64,000 bases of DNA from Sphingomonas hengshuiensis (GTDB lineage Bacteria; Pseudomonadota; Alphaproteobacteria; Sphingomonadales; Sphingomonadaceae): positions 1-64,000 of the forward strand of contig QFNF01000001.1 in assembly GCA_003240755.1 (NCBI GenBank), written 5' to 3'. The translations under genes were made by a program, and so were the position numbers. The notes under the pieces are model-generated. The model searched no databases. It was not told the origin of the DNA and saw only the letters and a list, made by a program, of their open reading frames with translations. Below, one piece after another: positions 1-7,889 of this stretch (the stretch's first letter is position 1; every line of letters begins with the position of its first letter).

Positions 1-95
1 GATCTCCGGTTCCGCTTCGCTCCACCTCCGACCGGCAATGGCGGTAGAGACGACGATGCACTAACTATCAACCCGGACCACCCGGTGGGGGCTGC

Positions 96-2177
96 TCACA
101 GCAGGTACTGCCAACGGTCGCGGGTCGGATCGCCTTCGTTGTTGAAGCGCACGTCGCACTCGTTGCGGATGCTCGCCGGCACGCCAGTGATCCACCATGC
201 GTCGCGGATCTCGCCGTAGCGCGCGCGTAGCGTGGCGAGCACGTCGTCATACAGGATCTGGTTGATCTCGACGATCATGTCGCGCGCCTGCTCGGTGCCG
301 GCCGCGTCCTGCGAGTCGAGGTAGGCCTTGATCTCGGGAAGGTCGAACTCGGGCTTGGCCGATGCGATCACCGCCATCATCTGCATCGCGTTCTGGTCGA
401 CGCCGACCTTCGAGCTGCCGCGGTTACGGAAGAGCGCGACCTCGGCTATGCTGGCGGACGAGAAGTAGTCGACGACGGGCCGAGTCCACGGCTCGAGCAG
501 GTCGACCAGCTCGTCCGGCGCCAGCGACACAACCCTGGTGCCGTCGCGCTCGACAAACGTGACGAGGCGGCGCAGCAGCACGAGCAGTGCGCGCAACCCG
601 AGGTTTGTGCAGAGGTATCCGCCCTTTGCGTCGCCGAGCTCCCAATGCGCGGGCGCGCCGTTCGCGAATAGGCCGAAGTAGCGCTGCAGCGCACCCTGCG
701 CACGGGCGATGTGTGCGCCCGCCTCGCCGGACAGGTGCCCGAGCGGACCCGGTTGCAACACGGGCGCGCCGTTCCGGCCCGACGGCCGCTGGACCGACCC
801 GATCAGGTTGTTGTCCTCGAGGCCATCGACCAGCGACGTGAGCGTCAGGCACTGCCAGTTTGTCTTCTCGCTGCCGATTGTCAGGATGCGGTCCTTGACC
901 GGCGAGGTGCGGTCGCCGCCCATGTTGAGAACCACCCGGGCGCAGATCGCCTCCAGGCGCTTGCGCGGATCGTCGTCCTCGATGTTGAGGTTGGAGATCA
1001 GCTCGTTCACCAGATTGCGGGCGACCTTCACCTGCTGGGTGTTGATGTCGACAAACATCTCGATCTCGGCCCGTGCCGGCAGGTTCTCGTATGCGAGCAC
1101 GGACACGACCGAGTGGTCGTGCTCGGCGTCGCGGCCGGCGTAGGCGTAGCCGTAGAGGCGGTGCTGGCCGTCGATCACCCAGGCGCTGCCATACTGGCCG
1201 GGGAGCTCGAGCATGCCGGTCGCCGTCTCGCCGAACCGGTCCTGCACGTCGAAGCGAAGCCCGTCGCGCTTGATATTGATGACGATATTGGTGGGAAAGG
1301 TTCCGCCCTCGTCGATGTAGGCGCCGATAGACTTCAAACGGGCAGGCTTCACCATGCGCTGGTAGGTCTCAAGGTCCGAGTTGGACGTGCGGCCCATGTG
1401 GCTGATGTAGGCCACCCGAAGCAGCTCGTGCGGGGAAATGAGGAAGCTGTAGAAAGTGGTGCCGCCGACCCGGCCGCGCGTCGCAGGCACCTTATTGCGC
1501 AACCCCTCGACCTTCTCGTCGCGGAGGTATCGACCCAAGAACTGATACCTCGCCGCCTCGCGCAGGATGCCGGTCAGGCGCTGGAAATATTCGAGGTCCG
1601 CTTCGGTAATGATCGGAATCTTGGACTGCTCCGCGCGCTCGCGGTCGGCGGTGCGGACGTCGACGTTCCGCGTCGCGATAGCCAGCTTGATCTTCAGCTT
1701 GCGGTCGCGGCCATACTCGGCCTGCACCGCGGCGATCACGTCCTCACGGATGGCGTCGATCTTATCGAGCAGCGCCTTGATCGGCTTCGCTCCGCCGTCG
1801 CGGGAATGCGTGCATTCGACGATGAACACGGTCTCGTCGTCCTTCGCGAACACGTCGAGCTGACGGCGAGTTGTCCCGTCCTTCGCCGTCACGATGAAGT
1901 TTCGGTCCGGATTCATCTCCTTGAACCCCATGCGGTAGAACAGCGACCAGACGTCGTCCTCGAGCTGACGGTCGACCGGCTTAGCCTTCTGCATGCGGAT
2001 CGATCGCTTGTTCTGCTTGGCGACGACCCAGCCGTCGTGCTCCTCCGCCTCGCGCTTCATCTCAAGCGACTTGGCGGACGCCGCGGTTACGGTCTTCTCG
2101 TCGAAGCGCTTCGAGCGGAGGTTGTAGGCCGAGCGCAGCTCCTCCCCGCTCACCAATGCACCCAGCGCCGCCGTCAT
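96..2177 (-). CDS. DGQHR-domain protein with N-terminal nuclease-like region
   Basis: A 693-residue protein carries the motif WVIDGQHR at about residues 333-340, followed by FVDINTQQ, the signature of the DGQHR family to which DndB of DNA phosphorothioation belongs. The N-terminal third has a PD-(D/E)XK-like pattern: QLDVFAK (Asp about 108) then FIVECTHS (Glu about 121), with Thr where the catalytic Lys is expected. An in-frame GTG at 2237 would add 20 residues, but the ATG at 2177 has a GAGGGG Shine-Dalgarno just upstream and is preferred. No dndC, D or E lies nearby, so this is not a dnd operon. A role in defence or DNA-modification sensing is inference from the family. It is the leftmost gene of the element seen here. 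Confidence 0.75.
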   Translation of the reverse strand: MTAALGALVSGEELRSAYNLRSKRFDEKTVTAASAKSLEMKREAEEHDGWVVAKQNKRSIRMQKAKPVDRQLEDDVWSLFYRMGFKEMNPDRNFIVTAKDGTTRRQLDVFAKDDETVFIVECTHSRDGGAKPIKALLDKIDAIREDVIAAVQAEYGRDRKLKIKLAIATRNVDVRTADRERAEQSKIPIITEADLEYFQRLTGILREAARYQFLGRYLRDEKVEGLRNKVPATRGRVGGTTFYSFLISPHELLRVAYISHMGRTSNSDLETYQRMVKPARLKSIGAYIDEGGTFPTNIVINIKRDGLRFDVQDRFGETATGMLELPGQYGSAWVIDGQHRLYGYAYAGRDAEHDHSVVSVLAYENLPARAEIEMFVDINTQQVKVARNLVNELISNLNIEDDDPRKRLEAICARVVLNMGGDRTSPVKDRILTIGSEKTNWQCLTLTSLVDGLEDNNLIGSVQRPSGRNGAPVLQPGPLGHLSGEAGAHIARAQGALQRYFGLFANGAPAHWELGDAKGGYLCTNLGLRALLVLLRRLVTFVERDGTRVVSLAPDELVDLLEPWTRPVVDYFSSASIAEVALFRNRGSSKVGVDQNAMQMMAVIASAKPEFDLPEIKAYLDSQDAAGTEQARDMIVEINQILYDDVLATLRARYGEIRDAWWITGVPASIRNECDVRFNNEGDPTRDRWQYLL

Positions 2178-2280
2178 CCGTATCCCCTCAGGATGAATCC
2201 CTAGGCTATAATGTCTTGGAGTATCAGCCCCGTCCACTGGTTCGGGGCTCGGTCGCGTCGATCAGGATGCGGTACCCTGA

Positions 2281-2961
2281 TCAGGACGCCTGTCCGTAGA
2301 ATAGCAGTCGATCCAATTCATGAGCTAGCTCATTCTCTGTAGCCGACAATCGTTCGGCCCATCCACGAACGATGGCAGGTAAGTACGTTCGGCTGTCGAG
2401 TACCAGCGCAGCTCCATCGACCGCCTCCGCGACCCGAGCGGTTCGCGCCTCGCTACAAATGAGCACGTCACCGAGCGGCTCGTCGCTCCGGTCGTCATGC
2501 TGGCGTCGCTTGCCCAACATCGCGAGCGCGTTGGCGCGAAACACCGCGATCGAAGCTCCCGGAATCGATCGTCGTACAGTGTAGCTCTGCGGCAATGCAT
2601 CGGCAGCCCCCGCCATCAGGAACGGAGCCAAAGCCGACCAGCCTTCGGTCACGTAGCGCGCCGCCAGCGCTGGCGCCATAAACGCGTCCATCAGCCGGAC
2701 AGCGGTGGCAAACGCGGCCAATTCAGAAATACCGTAATGCAGACGAGCGGCCGCGTCGTCCCGACGATACGGCACCCCTAGCCGTTGCAAATGTCGGACC
2801 CGCGCATCGAACGCACTCCGCGCCTCGGACGATAGGCCGCAGGCATCCATCAAAACGGTGATGGCGTCGGTGAAGCTCAAACTGAGCGACAATGGCTGTG
2901 GATTCGGCACGATGCGGTGTGCCCCGTGTTCAAGGCACGTCGCAAGTTTGTCTATTGCCAA
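2281..2961 (-). CDS. Hypothetical protein, possible MerR-like DNA-binding regulator
   Basis: The ORF has 226 codons from a TTG start; the start is uncertain and a later one is possible. Residues about 50-100 (VRHLQRLGVP, then YGISELAAFATAVRLMDAFM) resemble the helical DNA-binding segment of MerR-like proteins common on mobile elements of this group. That resemblance is from pattern reading only. The rest has no motif I recognise. The gene is divergent from the operon beginning at 2993, with about 31 bases between the two starts, so it is well placed to control that operon as well as itself. It is the only regulator-like gene near the ubiquitin-like operon. Confidence 0.6.
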   Translation of the reverse strand: MAIDKLATCLEHGAHRIVPNPQPLSLSLSFTDAITVLMDACGLSSEARSAFDARVRHLQRLGVPYRRDDAAARLHYGISELAAFATAVRLMDAFMAPALAARYVTEGWSALAPFLMAGAADALPQSYTVRRSIPGASIAVFRANALAMLGKRRQHDDRSDEPLGDVLICSEARTARVAEAVDGAALVLDSRTYLPAIVRGWAERLSATENELAHELDRLLFYGQAS

Positions 2962-2992
2962 GTGATCTAGAAGAGCTTATAGATGTCTTGCC

Positions 2993-3664
2993 ATGAGACT
3001 CCACGCGCCTGCTTCTACCGAACCCGACCAGCCAGCCTCGTCGATCGTTCACCAGGCTCTCGGCCGCTTCTCGGTCGAGGTCGATGCCGCGTACCCACAC
3101 ATGGTGTGCTTGATGTTGTCTAATTCCGATTCTGGCGGCGCGAAAAGCATCTGGAGCCGACATTTCGGCGACCTCGCCGACCGCGACACTGTGCTCGAGC
3201 GGTTCCAATCAGGCGGACTTGATCTGACGTTCCTGGCGCGGGTCACCATGATCTTCGGCCAGTCCGCTATAACGGCGGCGGTCGATCAAGTGGTAGAGCG
3301 TGGACGCGCGGCTCGCCGCGCGCAAGCCGAGGCGGAGGCCAAGCGCCAGAAGAACCACAAGATCATCAACTTGTATGCGCCCGACACGAAGCACGCGTAC
3401 AAGCTCGAGCTCAGGCGCAAGAGCAACGACGTTGCCGAATGGTCCGTCCGCTACGACCGCGCGAGTGAGCGCGACCGGCTGTGCGACTGGTTGCGCTGGC
3501 AGGTGCCGCGGTTCGGCGAGTTCCTCGACCACGCCGCTAAATACGGCAACGAGGCACTTACCCGCCTGTTCACCGACGAAATGTTCGAGGCGGAGCGACG
3601 GGTGAAGAAGGAAGGCCGTGGCGCTGGCGGCCTGCGGCCCTTGAGAATGTGGCGGGGGGACTGA
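2993..3664 (+). CDS. Hypothetical protein, first gene of the Ubl/E1 operon
   Basis: This 223-residue protein is not recognised. It has a variable N-terminus and a charged helical, probably coiled-coil stretch at about residues 100-122 (RGRAARRAQAEAEAKRQK). A mixed segment follows (KIINLYAPDTKHAYKLELRR), then a Trp-rich region (WLRWQVPRFGEF). No signal peptide or membrane segment is seen. Its TGA overlaps the ATG of the AAA+ gene (TGATG at 3662-3666), so the two are translationally coupled and probably work together. It is not an E2 or JAB protein: there is no candidate catalytic-Cys motif and no HxH...D motif. A function cannot be assigned. Confidence 0.7.
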   Translation: MRLHAPASTEPDQPASSIVHQALGRFSVEVDAAYPHMVCLMLSNSDSGGAKSIWSRHFGDLADRDTVLERFQSGGLDLTFLARVTMIFGQSAITAAVDQVVERGRAARRAQAEAEAKRQKNHKIINLYAPDTKHAYKLELRRKSNDVAEWSVRYDRASERDRLCDWLRWQVPRFGEFLDHAAKYGNEALTRLFTDEMFEAERRVKKEGRGAGGLRPLRMWRGD

Positions 3665-4560
3665 TGAATCAGCTCGCCCCCTTCCGCCGTGCCACTCCGG
3701 CGATGATCGTCGGTCGCGCCTTCGATGATGGGCCGGCCCCGCTCGGGCTGAGCGAACCGTTCGCGCTGCGCGGCGGCGACCGGCTCGGCCCCGACGGCAT
3801 CGCGTTCGAGCTGATGCACGAACACCAGCCTGCTTTCCTACGTTGGGTGACGAGCAGCTGTAGGGCGCTCATCGCGGTGGAGCGGCCTTGGTTCCGCGCG
3901 CCGCCCGTGTTGCTGACCGGACCGGAGGGTGCCGGACGCACCCATGCCGCGCGCCGGCTGGCGCGGGTAGCGGGGGTGCCGCACGTCATTCTCAACGTTA
4001 CCGACCCGGTTATCGCGGCGAATTTGGCGTCGTCGGGGCACGTCAGCGAGGCTCTTTGGGCGTCGCCGGTCACCGTCGCCATGGCCGCCAAGCGCTGCGC
4101 CAACCCGATCGTGACGGTCATCGGTATCGACAAGGTCGGCGATGACATCGCCGCAGGTATCGTTTCGATGATCGATCCTGCGACCGGTCGGTCATGGAGC
4201 GAGGATCAGTTGGAAACCGAAATTGACCTCGGCGAGGTAACTTGGGCGGTCCAATGCGATAGTCTGACGCGCGTGCCGCCAGCCTTGCGCGGGCTGGCAG
4301 CACATGTCGAGTTCAGCAGCCTTCCGTCCGGTGTCGAGAACACAGCAGCGCTCTCGATCCTGCTCGAGGTGTTGGACGATCTCGGGCTCGACGAAGCCGA
4401 TCCGGCATTCGACTGGCCCAACGTGGCGTGCCGGCTGAGCGCATATCACCGTACCGCGAAGCATCTCTATGCACAAATAACTGAAGCGGTGACCGACATC
4501 GCGCGAGGCGGCCTGTCCCCCGTCGAACGTCACGAGGACGATGAAGACGTTCCCTTTTAA
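3664..4560 (+). CDS. Lon-type AAA+ domain protein with degenerate catalytic motifs (putative pseudo-ATPase)
   Basis: The 298-residue protein follows the Lon AAA+ module. A P-loop LLTGPEGAGRT lies at residues 83-93, then NPIVTVIGIDKV at 147-158 (Lon NPLFLLDEIDKM), a DPATGRSWSEDQ stretch (Lon DPEQN..F.D), DLGEVTWAVQCDSL (Lon sensor 1) and VPPALRGLAAHVEF (Lon IPxPLLDRMEVI). By this alignment the P-loop Lys is Arg92, the Walker B Asp-Glu are Ile153-Gly154, sensor-1 Asn is Asp199 and the finger Arg is Leu211. There is no protease domain. ATP hydrolysis is therefore unlikely, and a structural or substrate-binding role is inferred. ATG 3664 is chosen over GTG 3649 because it overlaps the upstream stop. 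The ubiquitin-like gene follows 21 bases later. Confidence 0.8.
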   Translation: MNQLAPFRRATPAMIVGRAFDDGPAPLGLSEPFALRGGDRLGPDGIAFELMHEHQPAFLRWVTSSCRALIAVERPWFRAPPVLLTGPEGAGRTHAARRLARVAGVPHVILNVTDPVIAANLASSGHVSEALWASPVTVAMAAKRCANPIVTVIGIDKVGDDIAAGIVSMIDPATGRSWSEDQLETEIDLGEVTWAVQCDSLTRVPPALRGLAAHVEFSSLPSGVENTAALSILLEVLDDLGLDEADPAFDWPNVACRLSAYHRTAKHLYAQITEAVTDIARGGLSPVERHEDDEDVPF

Positions 4561-4581
4561 ACCTTGATGAGGAGAAGATCG

Positions 4582-4965
4582 ATGACTCTGCCTGCCGCCA
4601 TGTTCGAACCCCAGGGCCGTTCGGTGTCTGTCCCGGCGCACGATCCCGTCCCGGTCGTTCGGTCGCGCCCGCATCTCTACCTCGTTGGCGAAGCTGAGCG
4701 TTCGAACCGCGCTCCCGCAGCATCCGCCGGCCGCATCTCGATCCAGATCAACGGCCGATGGCATGCGCTCCGGGGCCGAACGGCCACGTTCGCGCAGCTG
4801 CTGCGCTTGGCCTTCCCCAATCAGGCACTGGCGACCCCGAGTGCTGCAACCGTTTCTTATCACGGCGGCGTAGCAACCCGTCCCAGCGGCCTCATGACGC
4901 CCGGAGACGTGATCGAACTCGCCGATGGCCTGATCGTCAACGCCGATGCCACCTATGCCAGCTGA
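4582..4965 (+). CDS. Ubiquitin-like beta-grasp protein (multiubiquitin-like family)
   Basis: The product has 127 residues. Residues 1-50 look disordered. Residues 51-127 have the layout of single-domain bacterial Ubl proteins: ISIQINGRWHAL, then TFAQLLRLAFP, TVSYHGG, LMTPGDVIELADGLIVNA and a short tail ending TYAS. From memory this matches the multiubiquitin-like family that accompanies ThiF-type E1 enzymes; a profile search was not possible. It does not end in Gly-Gly, so any conjugation would need an unusual C-terminus. The ATG at 4582 is supported by a strong GAGGAGAAG Shine-Dalgarno at 4569-4577, better than the in-frame TTG at 4564 or ATG at 4567. Its stop lies inside the start region of the E1 gene, fixing them as partners. 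Confidence 0.8.
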   Translation: MTLPAAMFEPQGRSVSVPAHDPVPVVRSRPHLYLVGEAERSNRAPAASAGRISIQINGRWHALRGRTATFAQLLRLAFPNQALATPSAATVSYHGGVATRPSGLMTPGDVIELADGLIVNADATYAS

Positions 4966-5734
4966 GCCCGCAGCTGCCGCAGAAATAGCCTCGCAGCCTA
5001 GCCCATTCGTTTACGAGGACACCGCAGCGACCCGCGCGGGCATTGCCGCGGTGTCGAAGCGACTGGCTGGCGGCACGATCGCGATCATCGGGCTCGGCGG
5101 GACCGGTTCCGAGGTGCTGGATCTCATCAGCAAGACGCCGTGCCAGCGCATCCTGCTGTTCGATGGCGACCGCGTCGAGCAGCATACGGCTTGGCGCGCG
5201 CCGGGTGCGATGCCGTGGGGCACCATCGTTTTGGGGCCCTACAAGGTTGAGCATTATGCCGAGGTGTACAGCCGCATGCACAAGGGCATCCTGATCTACC
5301 GAGAGGATCTGACCCCCGACAACATCTATCTGCTCGACGATGTCGATTTCGTGTTCGTCTGCGTCGACAGCGTGCGTGCCCGGGCTTTCATCATCCCGGA
5401 ACTCGAACGTCGCGACCTTCCGTTCATTGACTGCGGACTCGGCCTGCGGCTGGTCGGAGACTGTGTCATGGGCCAGGTCCGCGTGACGACCAGCACGCCA
5501 GCGATGCGCGCCCATGTCCATGAGGGCAGCCGCATCCCGGTAGCGGGCCGCGACGATGACGAACTCTACCGCAGCAACATCCAGGTCGCCTGCCTCAATC
5601 GGCTCGCAGCTACCCTGGCGGTAATTCAGTACAAGCAGTTGCGCGGTTTCTATGCCGACAGCGAAGCCGAATATCACTGTGTCTATTCGGTCGACGGCAA
5701 CACCATCGTCAACGCGGATCGCGCGGACACGTGA
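4946..5734 (+). CDS. E1-like ThiF/MoeB-family adenylyltransferase
   Basis: The 262-residue protein has the nucleotide-binding glycine motif IIGLGGTG at residues 47-54, LFDGD at 71-75, HTAWRAPGA with the Arg finger (R84), a conserved Lys in GPYK (K100), and CVD at 139-141, all E1 adenylation features. The C-terminal YRSNIQVACLNRLAA and YKQLRGFY stretch is typical of bacterial ThiF proteins paired with Ubl proteins. Candidate catalytic cysteines are C163, C173 and C216. It should activate the C-terminus of a ubiquitin-like protein, most simply the product of the preceding gene. It overlaps that gene by about 20 bases; ATG 4955 is an alternative start. No E2 or JAB gene follows. The next gene is convergent, so the operon ends here. 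Confidence 0.88.
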   Translation: MPPMPAEPAAAAEIASQPSPFVYEDTAATRAGIAAVSKRLAGGTIAIIGLGGTGSEVLDLISKTPCQRILLFDGDRVEQHTAWRAPGAMPWGTIVLGPYKVEHYAEVYSRMHKGILIYREDLTPDNIYLLDDVDFVFVCVDSVRARAFIIPELERRDLPFIDCGLGLRLVGDCVMGQVRVTTSTPAMRAHVHEGSRIPVAGRDDDELYRSNIQVACLNRLAATLAVIQYKQLRGFYADSEAEYHCVYSVDGNTIVNADRADT

Positions 5735-5750
5735 CGTCAATGCAATGTGC

Positions 5751-6590
5751 CTATCCGTGCCCCTGGATCATTCGCTCACCACGCGCGGCGAGGCCGTAGA
5801 GCTCGGTGATCTCACGGCGGGTCGGCCGCCATGGGAAGGTGGGATCGGCATCGCGAGGCACCGCCGTCCAAGCGGCCTTGGGAATAGGCTGCAGCGACTC
5901 CCAAAAGGTTTCGAGCACGATCACGATATCGTCACCGTCATTGCGCACCTCGGCGACCATGAAGTCATGCGTGGCGAAGAAGGGGTGGCCGACGATCTCG
6001 GAAGCGCGCCAGCGATCGTTGCTGGTCGCGTCCTTTTTCAGACCCAACACCAACGTATCTGGCAGGTGATGACGCGCGACCCGGATGGTCGCGCGTTCAC
6101 TCAATGTTGCAACTGCGGGAACGCGGTGCGACAGTTCGATCCGCTCGGCGACGGCTTGGCCGCAGCGCACTCTGATCTTTGCCGACATCTGACCCAGGTC
6201 GCGCCGCGCGCGGCGAGCAAGGTCCCCGATCACTGGCGCGGCGCCGGCGCGGTTGGTAAGCGTGAGCACCTTCGAAAGGGCCTTGTCCGTCCGCGACCAG
6301 CTCAGCCATTTGCCGAGCATGTCGGGTGCCGCGACCAGCCACAAAGGCGCGCCCGTCTCGTCGGCGGCGACGACCATCGCGGTCGCACGCTGGTAAGCGA
6401 CCTGCGCCTCGATCGCCGAGGCCAGCCGCTCGAACGCGCGCTGAGCGGCAACCCCGAAGGTGATCGTCACGCCGGCGATCGTCACCGCAAACCGGTCCTC
6501 GCCCGCCGATACCGTGACGCTCGCCGGATCGACGATGCCAAGCATCGCCTCGGCGATCGCTCGCGGCGCATCTTGCTTGCCGCTCATCGT
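5751..6590 (-). CDS. Hypothetical protein, minus-strand orphan between the two element operons
   Basis: The protein has 279 residues from the ATG at 6590; an in-frame upstream start at 6671 would give 306. I do not recognise it. Visible are a hydrophobic beta-rich segment near residues 28-50 (FAVTIAGVTITFGVAA), an Arg-rich region at about 130-150, and an acidic/aliphatic DDIVIVLETFWESL near the C-terminus. It has no signal peptide or membrane span. It converges on the E1 gene with only 16 bases between the stops, and is divergent from the 6732 operon across a 141-base region that carries a shared upstream motif. Its base composition matches its neighbours, so it looks like an integral member of the element. 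Confidence 0.65.
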   Translation of the reverse strand, partial: TMSGKQDAPRAIAEAMLGIVDPASVTVSAGEDRFAVTIAGVTITFGVAAQRAFERLASAIEAQVAYQRATAMVVAADETGAPLWLVAAPDMLGKWLSWSRTDKALSKVLTLTNRAGAAPVIGDLARRARRDLGQMSAKIRVRCGQAVAERIELSHRVPAVATLSERATIRVARHHLPDTLVLGLKKDATSNDRWRASEIVGHPFFATHDFMVAEVRNDGDDIVIVLETFWESLQPIPKAAWTAVPRDADPTFPWRPTRREITELYGLAARGERMIQGHG

Positions 6591-6677
6591 CTGGTGTCCG
6601 CCCCGCTCATACCGAAAGAGAATAGCGCGCCGATGGCGCGGTTGCACATCGCAACCCGACATCGTCCGCAAAATCCT

Positions 6678-6710
6678 CGGTTACATCGTCGATCGAGTTT
6701 TCGCCTGCCA
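6678..6710 (+). promoter_or_regulatory. Conserved element motif, copy 1
   Basis: CGGTTACATCGTCG begins at 6678, 54 bases before the ATG at 6732. The core is identical to copy 3 (13181) and differs by one base from copy 2 (11490). It is followed by a T-rich run and a CA-ended segment as in the other copies. It lies between divergent genes. It is probably a promoter or operator of the element's own regulator; that role is inference. Confidence 0.5.
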
Positions 6711-6731
6711 CGCTTCCGTTCGGAGGCAGCG

Positions 6732-7589
6732 ATGACGATTGATGATGTTCCTGCAGATCATAACGCGCTGCGCGCGGCGGTCGACCGCGAGGTCGCAATG
6801 CATCAGGCCCTTAAAGATGATGCGTACGCGCGTATCGCCGCGCTCGATGCCGAGCAGGCAACGCTTGGACACCATCCAAACTATGCCGCCTACAAGCATG
6901 GCGGCATGCTGCGCGGTATGGGCTTCGCCCACATCCTCGCCCATGCTGGCTTCTATAGACTGGCCTATGGGGAAGCGATCACCCGGCTCGCCGAGGCGCG
7001 GGATGAGACCGACGCCGACTGCCTGATCGTCGCCTTGGCCTACGTCTGCGAAACCGACCCGTTGCTCGAGGTCGCCGGGCTCGCCTGGCTCGATGGCCAT
7101 GACCTACTCAAGCGCGGCGGGCTCGATCCGTTCTGGCACAAGCGCCCGAAGCTCGGACTTGGGCAGCCGGCCAAGCTCCACGGTCTCACCGCGGCCGATG
7201 CCGACGCGCACCGGGGCCTTTACACGTTCTCTCCGGCTCAGTTGCGTCACCGCTTCGATGCGGTCTCAGACCAATCCTCCGACACGTTCGGAGCCCTGTT
7301 GCCGTCGGTTATCGGCGCGGGAGGTACCGAACTCTCCGCCACAGGGGCGGCGGCCACCGAGCAGGATGCCGCCGATCGCTACTGGGCCAAAAGCGCGAGC
7401 TTCGCGGAGCATCAGCGAACGAACGGCGATCGACGCTGGCGCTGGAAGCCACCGCTGTCGCGGCAGGGCCATCATGCCCGAACTATCGCGGAGCTCAAGG
7501 AAGTAGCGATGCCGGCGGAGCGCACCCGCGGCCACGCCGCCAACTGGCTCGACGACAACGGCGCCAACCCGCGCTTCCGCAAGGACTGA
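6732..7589 (+). CDS. Hypothetical protein, first gene of second element operon
   Basis: The 285-residue protein starts at an ATG preceded by a GGAGG-like site at 6722. It is rich in Ala, Asp and His. The first 130 residues look helical (a DAYARIAALDAEQATLG stretch, then an LAHAGFYRLAYGEAITRLAE helix). The last 60 residues are basic and Trp-rich (DRRWRWKPPLSRQG), ending NPRFRKD, suggesting a disordered or nucleic-acid-contacting tail. I recognise no family. The next start is 6 bases after its stop, so it heads an operon with the 97- and 803-residue proteins. A conserved motif shared with two other element genes lies 54 bases upstream. Confidence 0.65.
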   Translation: MTIDDVPADHNALRAAVDREVAMHQALKDDAYARIAALDAEQATLGHHPNYAAYKHGGMLRGMGFAHILAHAGFYRLAYGEAITRLAEARDETDADCLIVALAYVCETDPLLEVAGLAWLDGHDLLKRGGLDPFWHKRPKLGLGQPAKLHGLTAADADAHRGLYTFSPAQLRHRFDAVSDQSSDTFGALLPSVIGAGGTELSATGAAATEQDAADRYWAKSASFAEHQRTNGDRRWRWKPPLSRQGHHARTIAELKEVAMPAERTRGHAANWLDDNGANPRFRKD

Positions 7590-7595
7590 GCGCTC

Positions 7596-7889
7596 GTGTC
7601 CCGCATCACCATCACCGAGAACGGGATCGACAAGATCGTGACCGACATCGCCCCGTACCGCGCCGAGCGCGAGGGCGTCCTGGCCAAGCTGACTCACATC
7701 TACGCCGACTTCGAAAAGGGGCCGGTCGAAACCCTCGCCTCGAGCGAGCAGGAAATTGTCGATCTCGTCAATCGCTACAACGTGCTGACCGACTTGATCG
7801 AGCGGTTCGACGAGGCCGGCATTCGCCGTGCCAATATCCTCGCCGGCTGGGCAATCGTGAAGCAGCATTGCGCCGGGGGAAGCGCATGA
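7596..7889 (+). CDS. Small hypothetical helical protein
   Basis: The 97-residue protein begins at GTG 7596, six bases after the previous stop. It looks all-helical, with heptad-like hydrophobic spacing at about residues 15-80 (EREGVLAKLTHIYADF, EIVDLVNRYNVLTDLIERF), and could be a coiled-coil partner. It has no recognised domain, signal peptide or membrane span. Its stop overlaps the ATG of the following 803-residue gene (ATGA at 7886-7889), so the two are translationally coupled and may act as one complex. Confidence 0.65.
   Translation: MSRITITENGIDKIVTDIAPYRAEREGVLAKLTHIYADFEKGPVETLASSEQEIVDLVNRYNVLTDLIERFDEAGIRRANILAGWAIVKQHCAGGSA

Noticed and set aside
1..95. Left attachment site in the first 95 bases
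   Set aside because: No match to the tRNA-Thr 3' end is visible there; the far end must lie outside the window.
2262..2286. GATCAGGA direct repeat and CCTGATCAGG palindrome near the 226-residue gene's end
   Set aside because: Too short to support as an operator or terminator; no T-tract and no other copies.
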